From Paraburkholderia phenazinium (GTDB taxonomy: Bacteria; Pseudomonadota; Gammaproteobacteria; Burkholderiales; Burkholderiaceae), in contig NZ_FNCJ01000003.1 in NCBI RefSeq assembly GCF_900100735.1, forward strand, positions 186,001 through 250,000: a DNA stretch of 64,000 bases, read 5' to 3'. The first letter of the stretch is position 1. Every line of letters begins with the position of its first letter. The translations under genes and the position numbers were made by a program. Shown in pieces: positions 1-7,656 of the stretch. The notes under the pieces were generated by a model, which saw only the letters and a program-made list of their open reading frames with translations, did no database searches and was not told the DNA's origin.

Positions 1-1689
1 CGGCACACTGCCACGAGTTCTGCTCAAGCTTCTTCTCAACCATTAGGCTTGCAGGTCTGGCGCCTCGCATGGTGGCGCGCGGCCGCTTCGGCGGTGCTCT
101 CGACGTTGCGCGCGATCCGCTGGCAGCCTTGGGCGGTGCTGGTGTGCGCCGCGCTCGCGGTGGCAGTGGCCTCGTTCGCGTGGCAGCCGCCGGTTCAGTT
201 TGAGTTGGCCGCCGTCTTGCGCCCGCCTGGCGCTGCGCTGATTGCCGGTCTCGCTGCGTTCGCGCTGGCGTTTGGCACGCTCGTCGCCGAGTTGTTCTTC
301 TCGATGCATGCCGAGCGCGGCCGCGCCTGGGCGTCGCTCGCCAATGTGCTGCGCGCCGCACTGCTTAGCGCGCTGGTCGCGGCGATCTGCGCGGTGTTGC
401 TTGCGTACGCAGGCTTTGCTGCCCAGTGGCCCGTGCGGGCCATTGCGGTTTTCAGCGCGGCGATTGCCGCCGAATTCGCACTGCGCGCCGTGTTCTCCTG
501 GTTCGCGCCGCCGCAGATGCGCAGTGGCGACGCCAGCGTGCCCGATAGCCTGGTGGCAAGCCTGCTGCGTCTGCGGCCCTCGCCGCTGGCGCGCTTTAGC
601 GCGCAACTGCGCAGCCGCTACGGCATCGACTTGCGTCAGAACTGGGTGTTGCAAAGCGTTGTGCGCCTGCTGCCCGCGGCGCTCGGCACGATTGTGGTGT
701 GTGCGTGGCTGCTGACGGGCGTCGTGATCCTGGGCCCGGAGCAGCGTGCCGTCTATGAGCGCTTCGGTGCGCCGGTCGCGGTGTGGCAGCCGGGGCTGCA
801 TGTGGCGCTGCCCTGGCCGTTCGGCAAGGCGCGCGCCATCGACAACGGCGCGGTCCATCAACTGGTCGTGTCCGGCTCGCCCGAGGATAGCGCTGGCGCC
901 TCTCCGCTGGTGCCCGCCGACGCCCAGACCCCCGAGCAACTGAACCGTCTGTGGGATGTCGTGCACGAAGGTGAAACGAGCCAGGTGATTGCGGGCGCGA
1001 GCGGCGACCGGCAGAACTTCCAGATCGTCAGTGCCGATGTGCGGCTCGATTACCGCATTGGTCTCTCGGATGCCGCGGCGCGTGCTTCGCTGTATCGCGC
1101 GGACGACGTGCCGGCCACCGTGCGGGCGATTGCGAATCGCGAGGTGGTGCGCTATCTGGCGTCGCACACGCTCGACTCGCTGCTCGAAACGCGTCAGACC
1201 GTGATGGCCGATACCTTGCGCCGCGCGGTGCAGGTGCAGCTCGACGGCATCTCGAGCGGCATCGAAGTGGTGGCGGTGGTGATCGAAAGCGTGCATCCGC
1301 CGGCAGGCGCTTCGGCGGCGTGGCACAGCGTGCAGGCCGCGCAGATCCGCGCCGAGGCGAGCGTGGCACAGGCGCAGGGACTCGCCGCCCAGTCGCTCGG
1401 CGACGCCCAGCAGCAGGCGCAGACCGCGGTCACGCAAGCCGACGCGCAAGCGGCCGATATCACTTCGGCCGCCCAGGTGCAGCAAACCAGTTTCAATGCC
1501 GACATGATCGCCGCCCAGGCGGGCGGTCCGGCGTTCGTGCTCGAGTACTACTTGCACAACCTGCAGAAAGGCTTGCAGAACGCTCATGTGACGGTGATCG
1601 ACGACCGCCTGGTCGAAGGGAATCGCGCCACCATCGACCTGCGCTCGTACGGCGCCGGCGACGCGGCCGGCGCGCGGCGGGTTTATTGA
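1..1689 (+). CDS. SPFH/band-7 membrane protein, HflK-like (first of three), possibly 5'-partial
   Basis: Multispanning SPFH (stomatin/prohibitin/HflK) family protein, presumed inner-membrane scaffold. Counting from a TTG at 49 it is 546 residues. The frame stays open to base 1, so the true start may lie outside the window. Residues 20-165 hold several hydrophobic segments, and another near 205-230 leads straight into the band-7 domain (GPEQRAVYERFG, then QPGLHVALPWP). The tail is an Ala/Gln-rich coiled coil (about 435-490), as in HflK and flotillins. It is the promoter-proximal gene seen in an operon with two more SPFH genes and a P1B ATPase. HflK itself has one membrane span; the four or five here are extra. 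The family is clear but the function is not: no HflB/FtsH gene is nearby, so an HflKC-type protease-modulator role is only an analogy. Confidence 0.85.
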   Translation, partial: RHTATSSAQASSQPLGLQVWRLAWWRAAASAVLSTLRAIRWQPWAVLVCAALAVAVASFAWQPPVQFELAAVLRPPGAALIAGLAAFALAFGTLVAELFFSMHAERGRAWASLANVLRAALLSALVAAICAVLLAYAGFAAQWPVRAIAVFSAAIAAEFALRAVFSWFAPPQMRSGDASVPDSLVASLLRLRPSPLARFSAQLRSRYGIDLRQNWVLQSVVRLLPAALGTIVVCAWLLTGVVILGPEQRAVYERFGAPVAVWQPGLHVALPWPFGKARAIDNGAVHQLVVSGSPEDSAGASPLVPADAQTPEQLNRLWDVVHEGETSQVIAGASGDRQNFQIVSADVRLDYRIGLSDAAARASLYRADDVPATVRAIANREVVRYLASHTLDSLLETRQTVMADTLRRAVQVQLDGISSGIEVVAVVIESVHPPAGASAAWHSVQAAQIRAEASVAQAQGLAAQSLGDAQQQAQTAVTQADAQAADITSAAQVQQTSFNADMIAAQAGGPAFVLEYYLHNLQKGLQNAHVTVIDDRLVEGNRATIDLRSYGAGDAAGARRVY

Positions 1690-1744
1690 TGGTGGCGCGC
1701 GGCACATGCCGCTTGGCATCGTACAGATTGCTTCGGGGGATATT

Positions 1745-2815
1745 GTGAGTTTGAATCATTCGCACGCGCACGGTCATGCGCATCACCACCATCATCACGG
1801 CGGAGGTGACGCGCACGGCCATGGCGGCGCTGCAGCCGGCGGCCCCGGGTTCTACTGGCGCGTCGCGCTCGCGGCGCTGTGCGTCGTCATTGCGTTCGCG
1901 GTCGCGAGCTTCATTCAGGTGCAGGCTGGCCAGGCCACCGTGGTCACCCGCTTTGGCGAGCCGGTGCGTGTGCTGCTCCAGCCCGGTCTCGCGTGGCGCT
2001 TGCCGGCGCCGATCGAGGCGGCCGTGCCGGTCGACCTGCGCCTGCATACGACCTCCAGCGGGCTGCAGGACGTCGGTACCCGCGATGGCCTGCGTATCAT
2101 CGTGCAGGCCTATGTGGCGTGGCGCGTGCCGGCCAATGCGAACGACGTCGGGCGCTTCGTGCGTGCCGTGCGCAACGAGCCTGACGAGGCGGCGCGGCAG
2201 ATCCGCTCGCTGCTCGGCTCGGCGCTGCAGACCACCTCGGCGGACTTCGACCTCGCCTCGCTGGTGAACACAGACCCGAGCCAGGTGCGCATCGGCGCGT
2301 TCGAAGATGAACTGCGCCGCCAGGTGGATGCTCAGCTCTACCAGGCGTATGGCGTGCATGTCGAACAGGTCGGGCTCGAACAACTGACGCTGCCGGCGGT
2401 GACGCTGGCGGCCACCGTCGAGCGCATGCGTGCCGAGCGTGAGACAGTGGCGGCGCAACGTACCGCCGACGGCAAGCGCCAGGCTGCACAGATCCGCTCG
2501 GATGCGGATCGCGATGCGCGCATCACGGTCGCCGATGCGAACGTCAAGGCCGCGCAGATCGAGGCGCAGTCGCGCCAGGACGCCGCGGCGATCTATGGCA
2601 AGAGTTACGCGGGCAATCCGCACCTCTATACGATGCTGCGCTCGCTCGACACGTTGAACACGGTGGTCAACTCCAATACCAACCTGATCCTGCGCACCGA
2701 CGCAGCACCGTTTAACGTGCTGGTTCAAGGGCCTGCTGGGCTCGGCGCAACGCAGGCCCAGCCGCCGGGCGCGGCGCAGCCGGCTGCCGCGAAGAAGGGC
2801 AAGCACAACCCATGA
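1745..2815 (+). CDS. SPFH/band-7 protein, HflC-like, with His-rich N-terminus (second of three)
   Basis: HflC/prohibitin-like single-span protein, 356 residues from a GTG at 1745. That start is preferred over the in-frame ATG at 1706 because GGGGGA sits just upstream of it. Residues 1-35 are a His/Gly/Ala-rich stretch with a run of six His, likely cytoplasmic and metal-binding. A transmembrane helix follows (about 35-58), then the band-7 domain beginning with QAGQATVVTRFGEPV and a long charged coiled coil (about 220-290). It lies 55 bp after the first SPFH gene and overlaps the third by ATGA. The His-rich tail matches the His-Glu tail of the ATPase encoded two genes on, which argues that the operon handles a metal. 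Family assignment is firm; the role is inferred. Confidence 0.88.
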   Translation: MSLNHSHAHGHAHHHHHHGGGDAHGHGGAAAGGPGFYWRVALAALCVVIAFAVASFIQVQAGQATVVTRFGEPVRVLLQPGLAWRLPAPIEAAVPVDLRLHTTSSGLQDVGTRDGLRIIVQAYVAWRVPANANDVGRFVRAVRNEPDEAARQIRSLLGSALQTTSADFDLASLVNTDPSQVRIGAFEDELRRQVDAQLYQAYGVHVEQVGLEQLTLPAVTLAATVERMRAERETVAAQRTADGKRQAAQIRSDADRDARITVADANVKAAQIEAQSRQDAAAIYGKSYAGNPHLYTMLRSLDTLNTVVNSNTNLILRTDAAPFNVLVQGPAGLGATQAQPPGAAQPAAAKKGKHNP

Positions 2816-3960
2816 GTACTGCCGTGGAGACGCCCACACCATCACCCTCGCTCGGACCCGGCGCGCAGGCCGTACGGCTCGCGTTCTGGTTCGTGGTGGT
2901 GATCGCGCTGCTGGCCGCCGGGGTTTGGGCGACCTCGAATATCCGCCGCATTCCGGCGGATAGCCGTGCCGTGGTGATGCGCTTCGGCGCCTTCGTGCGT
3001 ACCCAGGATGCTGGGTTGCTGATCGCCTGGCCGCAGCCGTTCGAAACGGTGCTGCTGATCCCCGGCAGCGCGCGCGTGCTCGAACAACGCATCAGCTCGC
3101 TCGACCGCGATCCGCGTGCACGGGCTTCGGATCCGGCCGCCGCCACCGAATCCAGCCAGAACGCGCCGCTGCCGCTTGGCGACATCAGCTCGTGGGGCTT
3201 CCAGCCCGACGCCGGGGCGCCGGGGAACGCGGCGCCGTTGCTGCCCGATGCGTTGGCTGGTTCCGGCTATGTGTTGACCGGCGACAAGGGCGTCGTGCAA
3301 CTGAGCGCGACGCTTTATTACCGTGTGGTCGATCCCTATGCCTATGTGCTGCAAAAAGAGCGCCTCGAATCCGCGCTGCAGCGGCTGGTCGCAGCGGCGG
3401 TGGTGGAAGTGACCGCGACGCGCGATCTCGATTCGATTCTGGTGGCGCGCCCCGAACTGCTTTCGACCGACCAGCAGATGGCCGTCAAGCGCGAGCAGTT
3501 GCGCGGCGAGATGGCGCAAGCGGTGCAACGGCATCTGAACGCGCTTGCAGCAGCGCACGCGGGCCTCGGCATCGAAGTGGCGCGCATGGACGTGCAGGCC
3601 GGGTTTCCGGCGGCCGCCGTCGATGCGTTCAACTCGGTGCTGACCTCGCTGCAAACCGCCGACCGCAATATTGCCGACGCTCGCACCCAGGCTGAGAACA
3701 TCCGCCAGGGCGCGCAGCAATCCGCCGATCAGATCCTGCAAAACGCGCAGGCGAGCGCCACCGAGCGCGTCGCTAACGCAAAGGACGAAACCACTACGAT
3801 CCTGCAACTCGAAACGCCGCTCGACGCCAATAGCGATCCCGGCCTGCTGGCGCGCGCCTATCGCGATCGCATCCAGCAGATTTTGGCGAAGGCAGGGCGG
3901 GTGACGACGATCGATCCGCACGACGCATCGAGCCTCGTGCTGCCGGGGAAAATTCAATGA
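2812..3960 (+). CDS. SPFH/band-7 protein, HflK-like (third of three)
   Basis: Third SPFH paralog, 382 residues. One transmembrane helix at about 22-42 (LAFWFVVVIALLAAGVWA) is followed by the band-7 core (IPADSRAVVMRFGAFVRTQD), an insertion rich in Asp/Ala/Pro (about 100-150) and a C-terminal coiled coil typical of HflK. The start codon overlaps the stop of the previous gene (ATGA at 2812-2815), and its own stop overlaps the ATPase start (3957-3960), so the last three genes are probably translationally coupled. Hetero-oligomeric SPFH rings such as HflK/HflC and prohibitin 1/2 are known. Three different SPFH subunits in one operon suggest a mixed ring or cage, but that is inference. Confidence 0.88.
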   Translation: MSTAVETPTPSPSLGPGAQAVRLAFWFVVVIALLAAGVWATSNIRRIPADSRAVVMRFGAFVRTQDAGLLIAWPQPFETVLLIPGSARVLEQRISSLDRDPRARASDPAAATESSQNAPLPLGDISSWGFQPDAGAPGNAAPLLPDALAGSGYVLTGDKGVVQLSATLYYRVVDPYAYVLQKERLESALQRLVAAAVVEVTATRDLDSILVARPELLSTDQQMAVKREQLRGEMAQAVQRHLNALAAAHAGLGIEVARMDVQAGFPAAAVDAFNSVLTSLQTADRNIADARTQAENIRQGAQQSADQILQNAQASATERVANAKDETTTILQLETPLDANSDPGLLARAYRDRIQQILAKAGRVTTIDPHDASSLVLPGKIQ

Positions 3961-6104
3961 GCGCGCATATCGAACCGGTCGAGCGTGCCCCGCAGGATGG
4001 CACGACGGCCTCGGTTGACCCGGCTCATGCTGCGGCCGGACACGAGCACGGGCATGAGCATGAGCACGAGCACGAGCACGAGCATGAGCACGAGCACGAG
4101 CACGAGCATGAGCACGAGCATGGCGGCGCACATGGCCACGGGTCCGGCCCGGGCAACGCCCATTCGCACGACGGCGACGGCCCGACGATCACGTTGTCGG
4201 CGGCGGAACGGCGCATCGTCACGCGGCAGATTGCGCTGGCGTTGCTGGCGGGCGGCTTGCTGCTGCTGTCGCTGGCGTGGCGCTATTTCGCGCCGGGCGG
4301 TGGGCAACTCGCCGAAGTGCTGGCGGGACTCGCATCGCTGCTGGTGGCGGGGCCGGTGTTCGCGGGCGCCTGGCATAGCCTGAAGTCGCCGAGCCTGCAT
4401 GGCGTCACCGACCGGCTGATCGCGCTCGCCATGCTAGCGGCATGGGCGATCGGCGATATGACGACGGCAGCCTTGCTGCCGATCGTGATGACCTTCGGCC
4501 ATGCGCTCGAAGAGCGCAGCGTGCTCGGCTCGCAAGAGGCGATTCGCGCGCTTGGCCGCCTCACTGCGGGACACGTGCGGCGCGTCAAGGCGGATGGCAC
4601 GATCGAGGATGTGCCCTATGAGTCGGTGCGCGCCGGCGACACGGTCGAAGTGGCGGCGGGTGCGCGGATTCCCGCCGACGGCCTGGTGCGGCGCGGCCGC
4701 TCCAGTGTGGACAACGGACCGATTACCGGCGAGTCCTTGCCGCTCGACGTCGACGAGGGCAGCGCGGTGTTCGGCGGGGCGATGAATCTCGACGGCCCGC
4801 TGCGCATCGAAGTGACGCATGCAGGCGAGCAGTCGACGCTCGGCAAGATCATCGAACTGCTGCAACGCGCAGAGCAGGTCAAGCCGCCGATCACGCAAGT
4901 GCTGGAACGCTACATGGGCGCTTACCTCGCACTGGTGCTGCTGATCGCGGCGATTGTATGGTTCGCTTCGGCCAATGCCTCGGCGATGCTGGCGGTGATC
5001 GTTGCCGCCTGTCCGTGTGCGCTGGTGCTTGCTGCGCCGTCCACGGCGATTGCCGGGATCGCGGTGGGCGCACGGCATGGGGTGTTGTTCAGGAATGCTG
5101 CCTTTCTCGACCGGATTGCCGAAATCGATTCGCTCGTGATCGACAAGACGGGTACCCTCACGCACGGTGAGCTGCGCGTCGCCGAGCTTTTCGTGCAGCC
5201 CGGGGTGGCCAAAGCCGAAGCCGTTGCGCTGGCTGCGAAGCTGGGGGCGGGCAGTGCGCATCCGGTGAGCCGCGCGCTGACGCGCTATGCCGCTGCGTCA
5301 GCCGAGCACGAAGTGGCACCGTTCGAGCGTACGCGCGAATTGCGCGGTCTTGGCGTGGTGGCGGAAACGCCCGACGGCACCGGCGTGCTCGGCCGTGCCG
5401 AGCTGCTGCAGGAACATGTGGAAGCGTTGCAAGCGGCGCCCACTGAGATCGACGGGCCGTGCGTCGGCCTCGCGCTCAACGGCCGCTTGCTCGCCTGGTT
5501 CGGTTTCGCGGATGCGCTGCGCGCCGAGGCCGCCGGTGCACTCGCTGAGCTGCGTGAGCTGGGCCTTGTGCATCAAACGTTGCTGACCGGCGACCGCGAT
5601 GCGGTGGCGCACAAGGTGGCGGCCCAGGTCGGGATCGATAAGGTCGTGGCGCAGGCGCTGCCGCACGACAAGCTCGACTATGTGATGCATGAGATGGAAG
5701 CGGGGCGTCATCCGCTGGTGGTGGGCGACGGCCTGAACGACGTGCTCGCGATCAAGGCCGGCGCGACCAGCATCGCGATGGGCGAACGGGGCATCGATAT
5801 TGCTGTGGCCTCCGCCGATATCGTGCTGCTCGGCGACGATCTACGGCGTATTCCGACCTGTATCCGGCTTGGGCGGCGCTGCCGCCGCACCGCCACGATC
5901 AACGCGGCGATCGGGCTGCTATGGACCGTAGAGATTATCGCGCTCGCGGCGGTGGGCTTGCTCGGGGCAGTGTGGGTCGCGATCCTGCACAACGTTGGCA
6001 CGTTTATCGTGATTGCGAACGCTGGCCGCTTGCTGCGCATCGACGAGGATTCGGCCTCGCAGCCGAGCCGCGACGCGCATGCTGGCGACGCGCAGCAAGG
6101 CTAA
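3957..6104 (+). CDS. P1B-type heavy-metal translocating ATPase with His-Glu N-terminal repeat
   Basis: Inner-membrane metal-export ATPase, 715 residues. Residues about 20-65 are a His-rich tail, mostly a (Glu-His) repeat, in place of the usual ferredoxin-like HMA metal-binding domain. Visible P-type motifs: TGES in the actuator, CPC in transmembrane helix 6 (C352-P-C354), phosphorylation site DKTGTLT (D396), HP motif (H435) and GDGLND (590-595). Two departures from typical family members: the proline that usually follows GDGxND(A/S) is absent, and the last transmembrane region reads LHNVGT, with Asn where Zn/Cd/Pb or Co pumps usually carry Asp or Glu. CPC rules out the SPC class; Zn, Cd, Pb or Cu remain possible. 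The start overlaps the third SPFH gene by four bases. Substrate unresolved. Confidence 0.9.
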   Translation: MSAHIEPVERAPQDGTTASVDPAHAAAGHEHGHEHEHEHEHEHEHEHEHEHEHEHGGAHGHGSGPGNAHSHDGDGPTITLSAAERRIVTRQIALALLAGGLLLLSLAWRYFAPGGGQLAEVLAGLASLLVAGPVFAGAWHSLKSPSLHGVTDRLIALAMLAAWAIGDMTTAALLPIVMTFGHALEERSVLGSQEAIRALGRLTAGHVRRVKADGTIEDVPYESVRAGDTVEVAAGARIPADGLVRRGRSSVDNGPITGESLPLDVDEGSAVFGGAMNLDGPLRIEVTHAGEQSTLGKIIELLQRAEQVKPPITQVLERYMGAYLALVLLIAAIVWFASANASAMLAVIVAACPCALVLAAPSTAIAGIAVGARHGVLFRNAAFLDRIAEIDSLVIDKTGTLTHGELRVAELFVQPGVAKAEAVALAAKLGAGSAHPVSRALTRYAAASAEHEVAPFERTRELRGLGVVAETPDGTGVLGRAELLQEHVEALQAAPTEIDGPCVGLALNGRLLAWFGFADALRAEAAGALAELRELGLVHQTLLTGDRDAVAHKVAAQVGIDKVVAQALPHDKLDYVMHEMEAGRHPLVVGDGLNDVLAIKAGATSIAMGERGIDIAVASADIVLLGDDLRRIPTCIRLGRRCRRTATINAAIGLLWTVEIIALAAVGLLGAVWVAILHNVGTFIVIANAGRLLRIDEDSASQPSRDAHAGDAQQG
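4056..4121 (+). repeat. In-frame hexanucleotide repeat GAGCAY, 11 copies
   Basis: Eleven perfect tandem copies of GAGCAC or GAGCAT run from 4056 to 4121 inside the ATPase gene and encode Glu-His dipeptides. The C/T third base follows a 24-bp pattern (one GAGCAT, three GAGCAC) repeated twice, then GAGCAT GAGCAC GAGCAT, so copies probably arose by duplication of larger blocks. Because the unit is six bases, slippage changes the length of the metal-binding tail without shifting the frame. Confidence 0.95.
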
Positions 6105-6162
6105 CCACGCTCGAGGGTGGTCAGGAGCCGCGCTGCGGTTTAAAGAAGGTCTAGCGGTATTG

Positions 6163-6399
6163 CTAGATCTCTGCGATTGCCTTGCCGTGCAGAATCGCCG
6201 AGTCCAGTTCGTCGAGTTGCACGAGCAGGTCGTCGATAGAGCAGAGCTGGGTCTTGGTGACGTGATGCGAGTCGAGCAACTCGAACAGGCGTTTGCGCCA
6301 GTACTCGGGTGGCAGGATGGGGCCGCCAAAATCCCCACATAAAGATGGCTTCATGACTCGCGCGATGTGCGCGATGTCCTGATCGAGCAATGTAAGCAT
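6163..6399 (-). CDS. Hypothetical protein, 78 residues
   Basis: Small soluble protein without signal peptide or membrane helix. The middle carries a tryptophan-containing amphipathic stretch (PPEYWRKRLFELLDSHHVT) and the C-terminal half reads as helical, with a leucine/aspartate pattern (IDDLLVQLDELDSAI). A purine-rich GGGGGCGGGT stretch lies just before the ATG. It converges with the ATPase operon, 58 bp from its end. I do not recognise a named family; codon use fits the neighbourhood and the ORF is probably real. Confidence 0.6.
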   Translation of the reverse strand: MLTLLDQDIAHIARVMKPSLCGDFGGPILPPEYWRKRLFELLDSHHVTKTQLCSIDDLLVQLDELDSAILHGKAIAEI

Positions 6400-6855
6400 G
6401 ACCCGCCCCCGTGACGGTTTGTACCTGGTGGCTTAGTGCCATCATTGTTTTGTCTAATTAATACTGTAGATCAAATTCATCGGATGGCAAGCTGCCTAAG
6501 TTGACAGGGTGCGGCGCGGTGCGAGAAGACGCAGACCGGTTGCCGGCGGGGCGCGGGCGAGGGCGAAACAGGCCGTTGGCATCAAGGAAAACCATAATGG
6601 CAACCGGCCGCGAAATGTCTAGACTGTAACCAAACGTAACCAAGTGTTGCTAATCATAAGTACGGGGATGATCTAAACGGGGCCGCGCCAGACTGGGCGC
6701 ACTGAAGAGAACGCGGCGGGGTGAAGCCGCGCATATGGAAATGGCCGCAGAGCAATCTGCGGCCATTTTTTTGTGGTTGGCTGATGCCGTTTTAGCTCGC
6801 TGTGAGGTACTCAGGCAGCGAGCCTGTGCTACGTTGCGCCACGCGTCAGCGCGCC
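6400..6855. other. Intergenic region with an orphan terminator
   Basis: 456 bp without a convincing protein gene. It is AT-richer around 6440-6480 (probable promoter of the small minus-strand gene ending at 6163), has a direct repeat of GTAACCAA near 6627-6645, and a strong plus-strand intrinsic terminator at 6741-6772. ORFs here are short and lack ribosome-binding sites. Confidence 0.5.
6741..6772 (+). terminator. Intrinsic terminator with no plus-strand gene before it
   Basis: Perfect 11-bp stem (ATGGCCGCAGA, loop GCAA, TCTGCGGCCAT) followed by seven T. The nearest plus-strand gene ends about 640 bp upstream with an opposing gene in between, so the terminator may end a small RNA transcribed from somewhere in 6500-6740. 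Confidence 0.8.
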
Positions 6856-6990
6856 TTAGTGGCAGCGCTTTTCCCAATGATGGTGGACCTTCACCTTGTG
6901 ACATACCGGGTGGTGATAGTCGGCGTAGGCCGGCGTGACAACGCCAACGGTGACAGCGGCGAGTGTGAGCGCAAACAGTACTTTTTTCAT
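6856..6990 (-). CDS. Small secreted His-rich protein, 44 residues
   Basis: Translation from the ATG at 6990 gives a classic signal peptide (MKK, a hydrophobic core of about 15 residues, then PAYA as cleavage site) and a mature part of only about 20 residues with seven His and two Cys (DYHHPVCHKVKVHHHWEKRCH). AGGGA lies seven bases before the start. A longer frame beginning at 7077 would place 29 implausible residues ahead of the signal peptide. Small periplasmic peptides of this look exist in Burkholderia but I know no function. The His/Cys content suggests metal binding. Confidence 0.7.
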   Translation of the reverse strand: MKKVLFALTLAAVTVGVVTPAYADYHHPVCHKVKVHHHWEKRCH

Positions 6991-7134
6991 GGAGCTTCCC
7001 TGGTCGGACCGACCTAGTTGATGAACGGTCCCGTATGTTAGCTCCCGTGCCGTGACAACAATGTCAACAAAGGGCAAAAGCTATCGATTGTTGATCGGGG
7101 GTTGTTTACAACGTGTGACGGCCGGATGCACAGG

Positions 7135-7482
7135 CTAGTGGCCATGTCCGCCGCTGCCACTGCTTCCCCCGCTTTGCCATTGGCCGCCCCCATGGCCCCC
7201 GCCGCCGTGCCAGTTACCGCCGCCATGCCAGCCGCTGCCGCCGTGCCAGTACCGCCCACCGTAGTACCCGCCATGCGGGTAGTAACAGCAACCGCCGCCG
7301 CCCCAGATACTGATTGAGCCGTAGGCGGGCACGTAGCCGTAGTCGTATCCGTACGGGTATCCATACGCATAGCCGGGGTCCGCGTAGTAGCCCTGCCCGT
7401 AATACGGATATCCATAACCTGGCGCGACGGCGCAGCCGGCTAAAGCTGCCATGATCCCGAGCGCCGCAATGACGCGAAACAT
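7135..7482 (-). CDS. Gly/Tyr/His-rich lipoprotein
   Basis: 115-residue predicted lipoprotein. A short hydrophobic signal ends in the lipobox LAGC at residues 14-17, so Cys17 would be acylated. The rest is low complexity: first a Gly-Tyr-Pro zone (about 20-55), then a Gly-His-Trp-Ser zone to the C-terminus (HGGGGHGGG near 92-100). This composition is typical of small disordered envelope lipoproteins. It is next to the His-rich secreted peptide on the same strand. Function unknown. Confidence 0.75.
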   Translation of the reverse strand: MFRVIAALGIMAALAGCAVAPGYGYPYYGQGYYADPGYAYGYPYGYDYGYVPAYGSISIWGGGGCCYYPHGGYYGGRYWHGGSGWHGGGNWHGGGGHGGGQWQSGGSSGSGGHGH

Positions 7483-7656
7483 GACGTTCTCCCTCGATAT
7501 CCGTAAGAAAGAAGTGTCGGCGCCAAGTTCCGGAACAATTGTGTCCAGCGTTTACAAACACGCCGGCGAGCGCCGGGACGTCGGTTGCTCGCGGCGTGCA
7601 CTAAAGCAGCGGGACTTCGCGAAACGAGATTCTCCCGATCAACCAGCGGGTTTTCG

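Noticed and set aside
43..1719. 558-codon minus-strand ORF antisense to the first SPFH gene
   Set aside because: Arg/His-rich, no recognisable domain; mirror frame of a GC-rich gene. The same holds for 1493-2845, 2842-4131, 15436-17019, 17039-18415, 20581-21732, 47088-48368, 48926-50119 and 54665-56002.
4044..4121. Tandem repeats as a possible CRISPR or regulatory repeat
   Set aside because: Six-base units without spacers, in frame inside the ATPase gene; a coding microsatellite.
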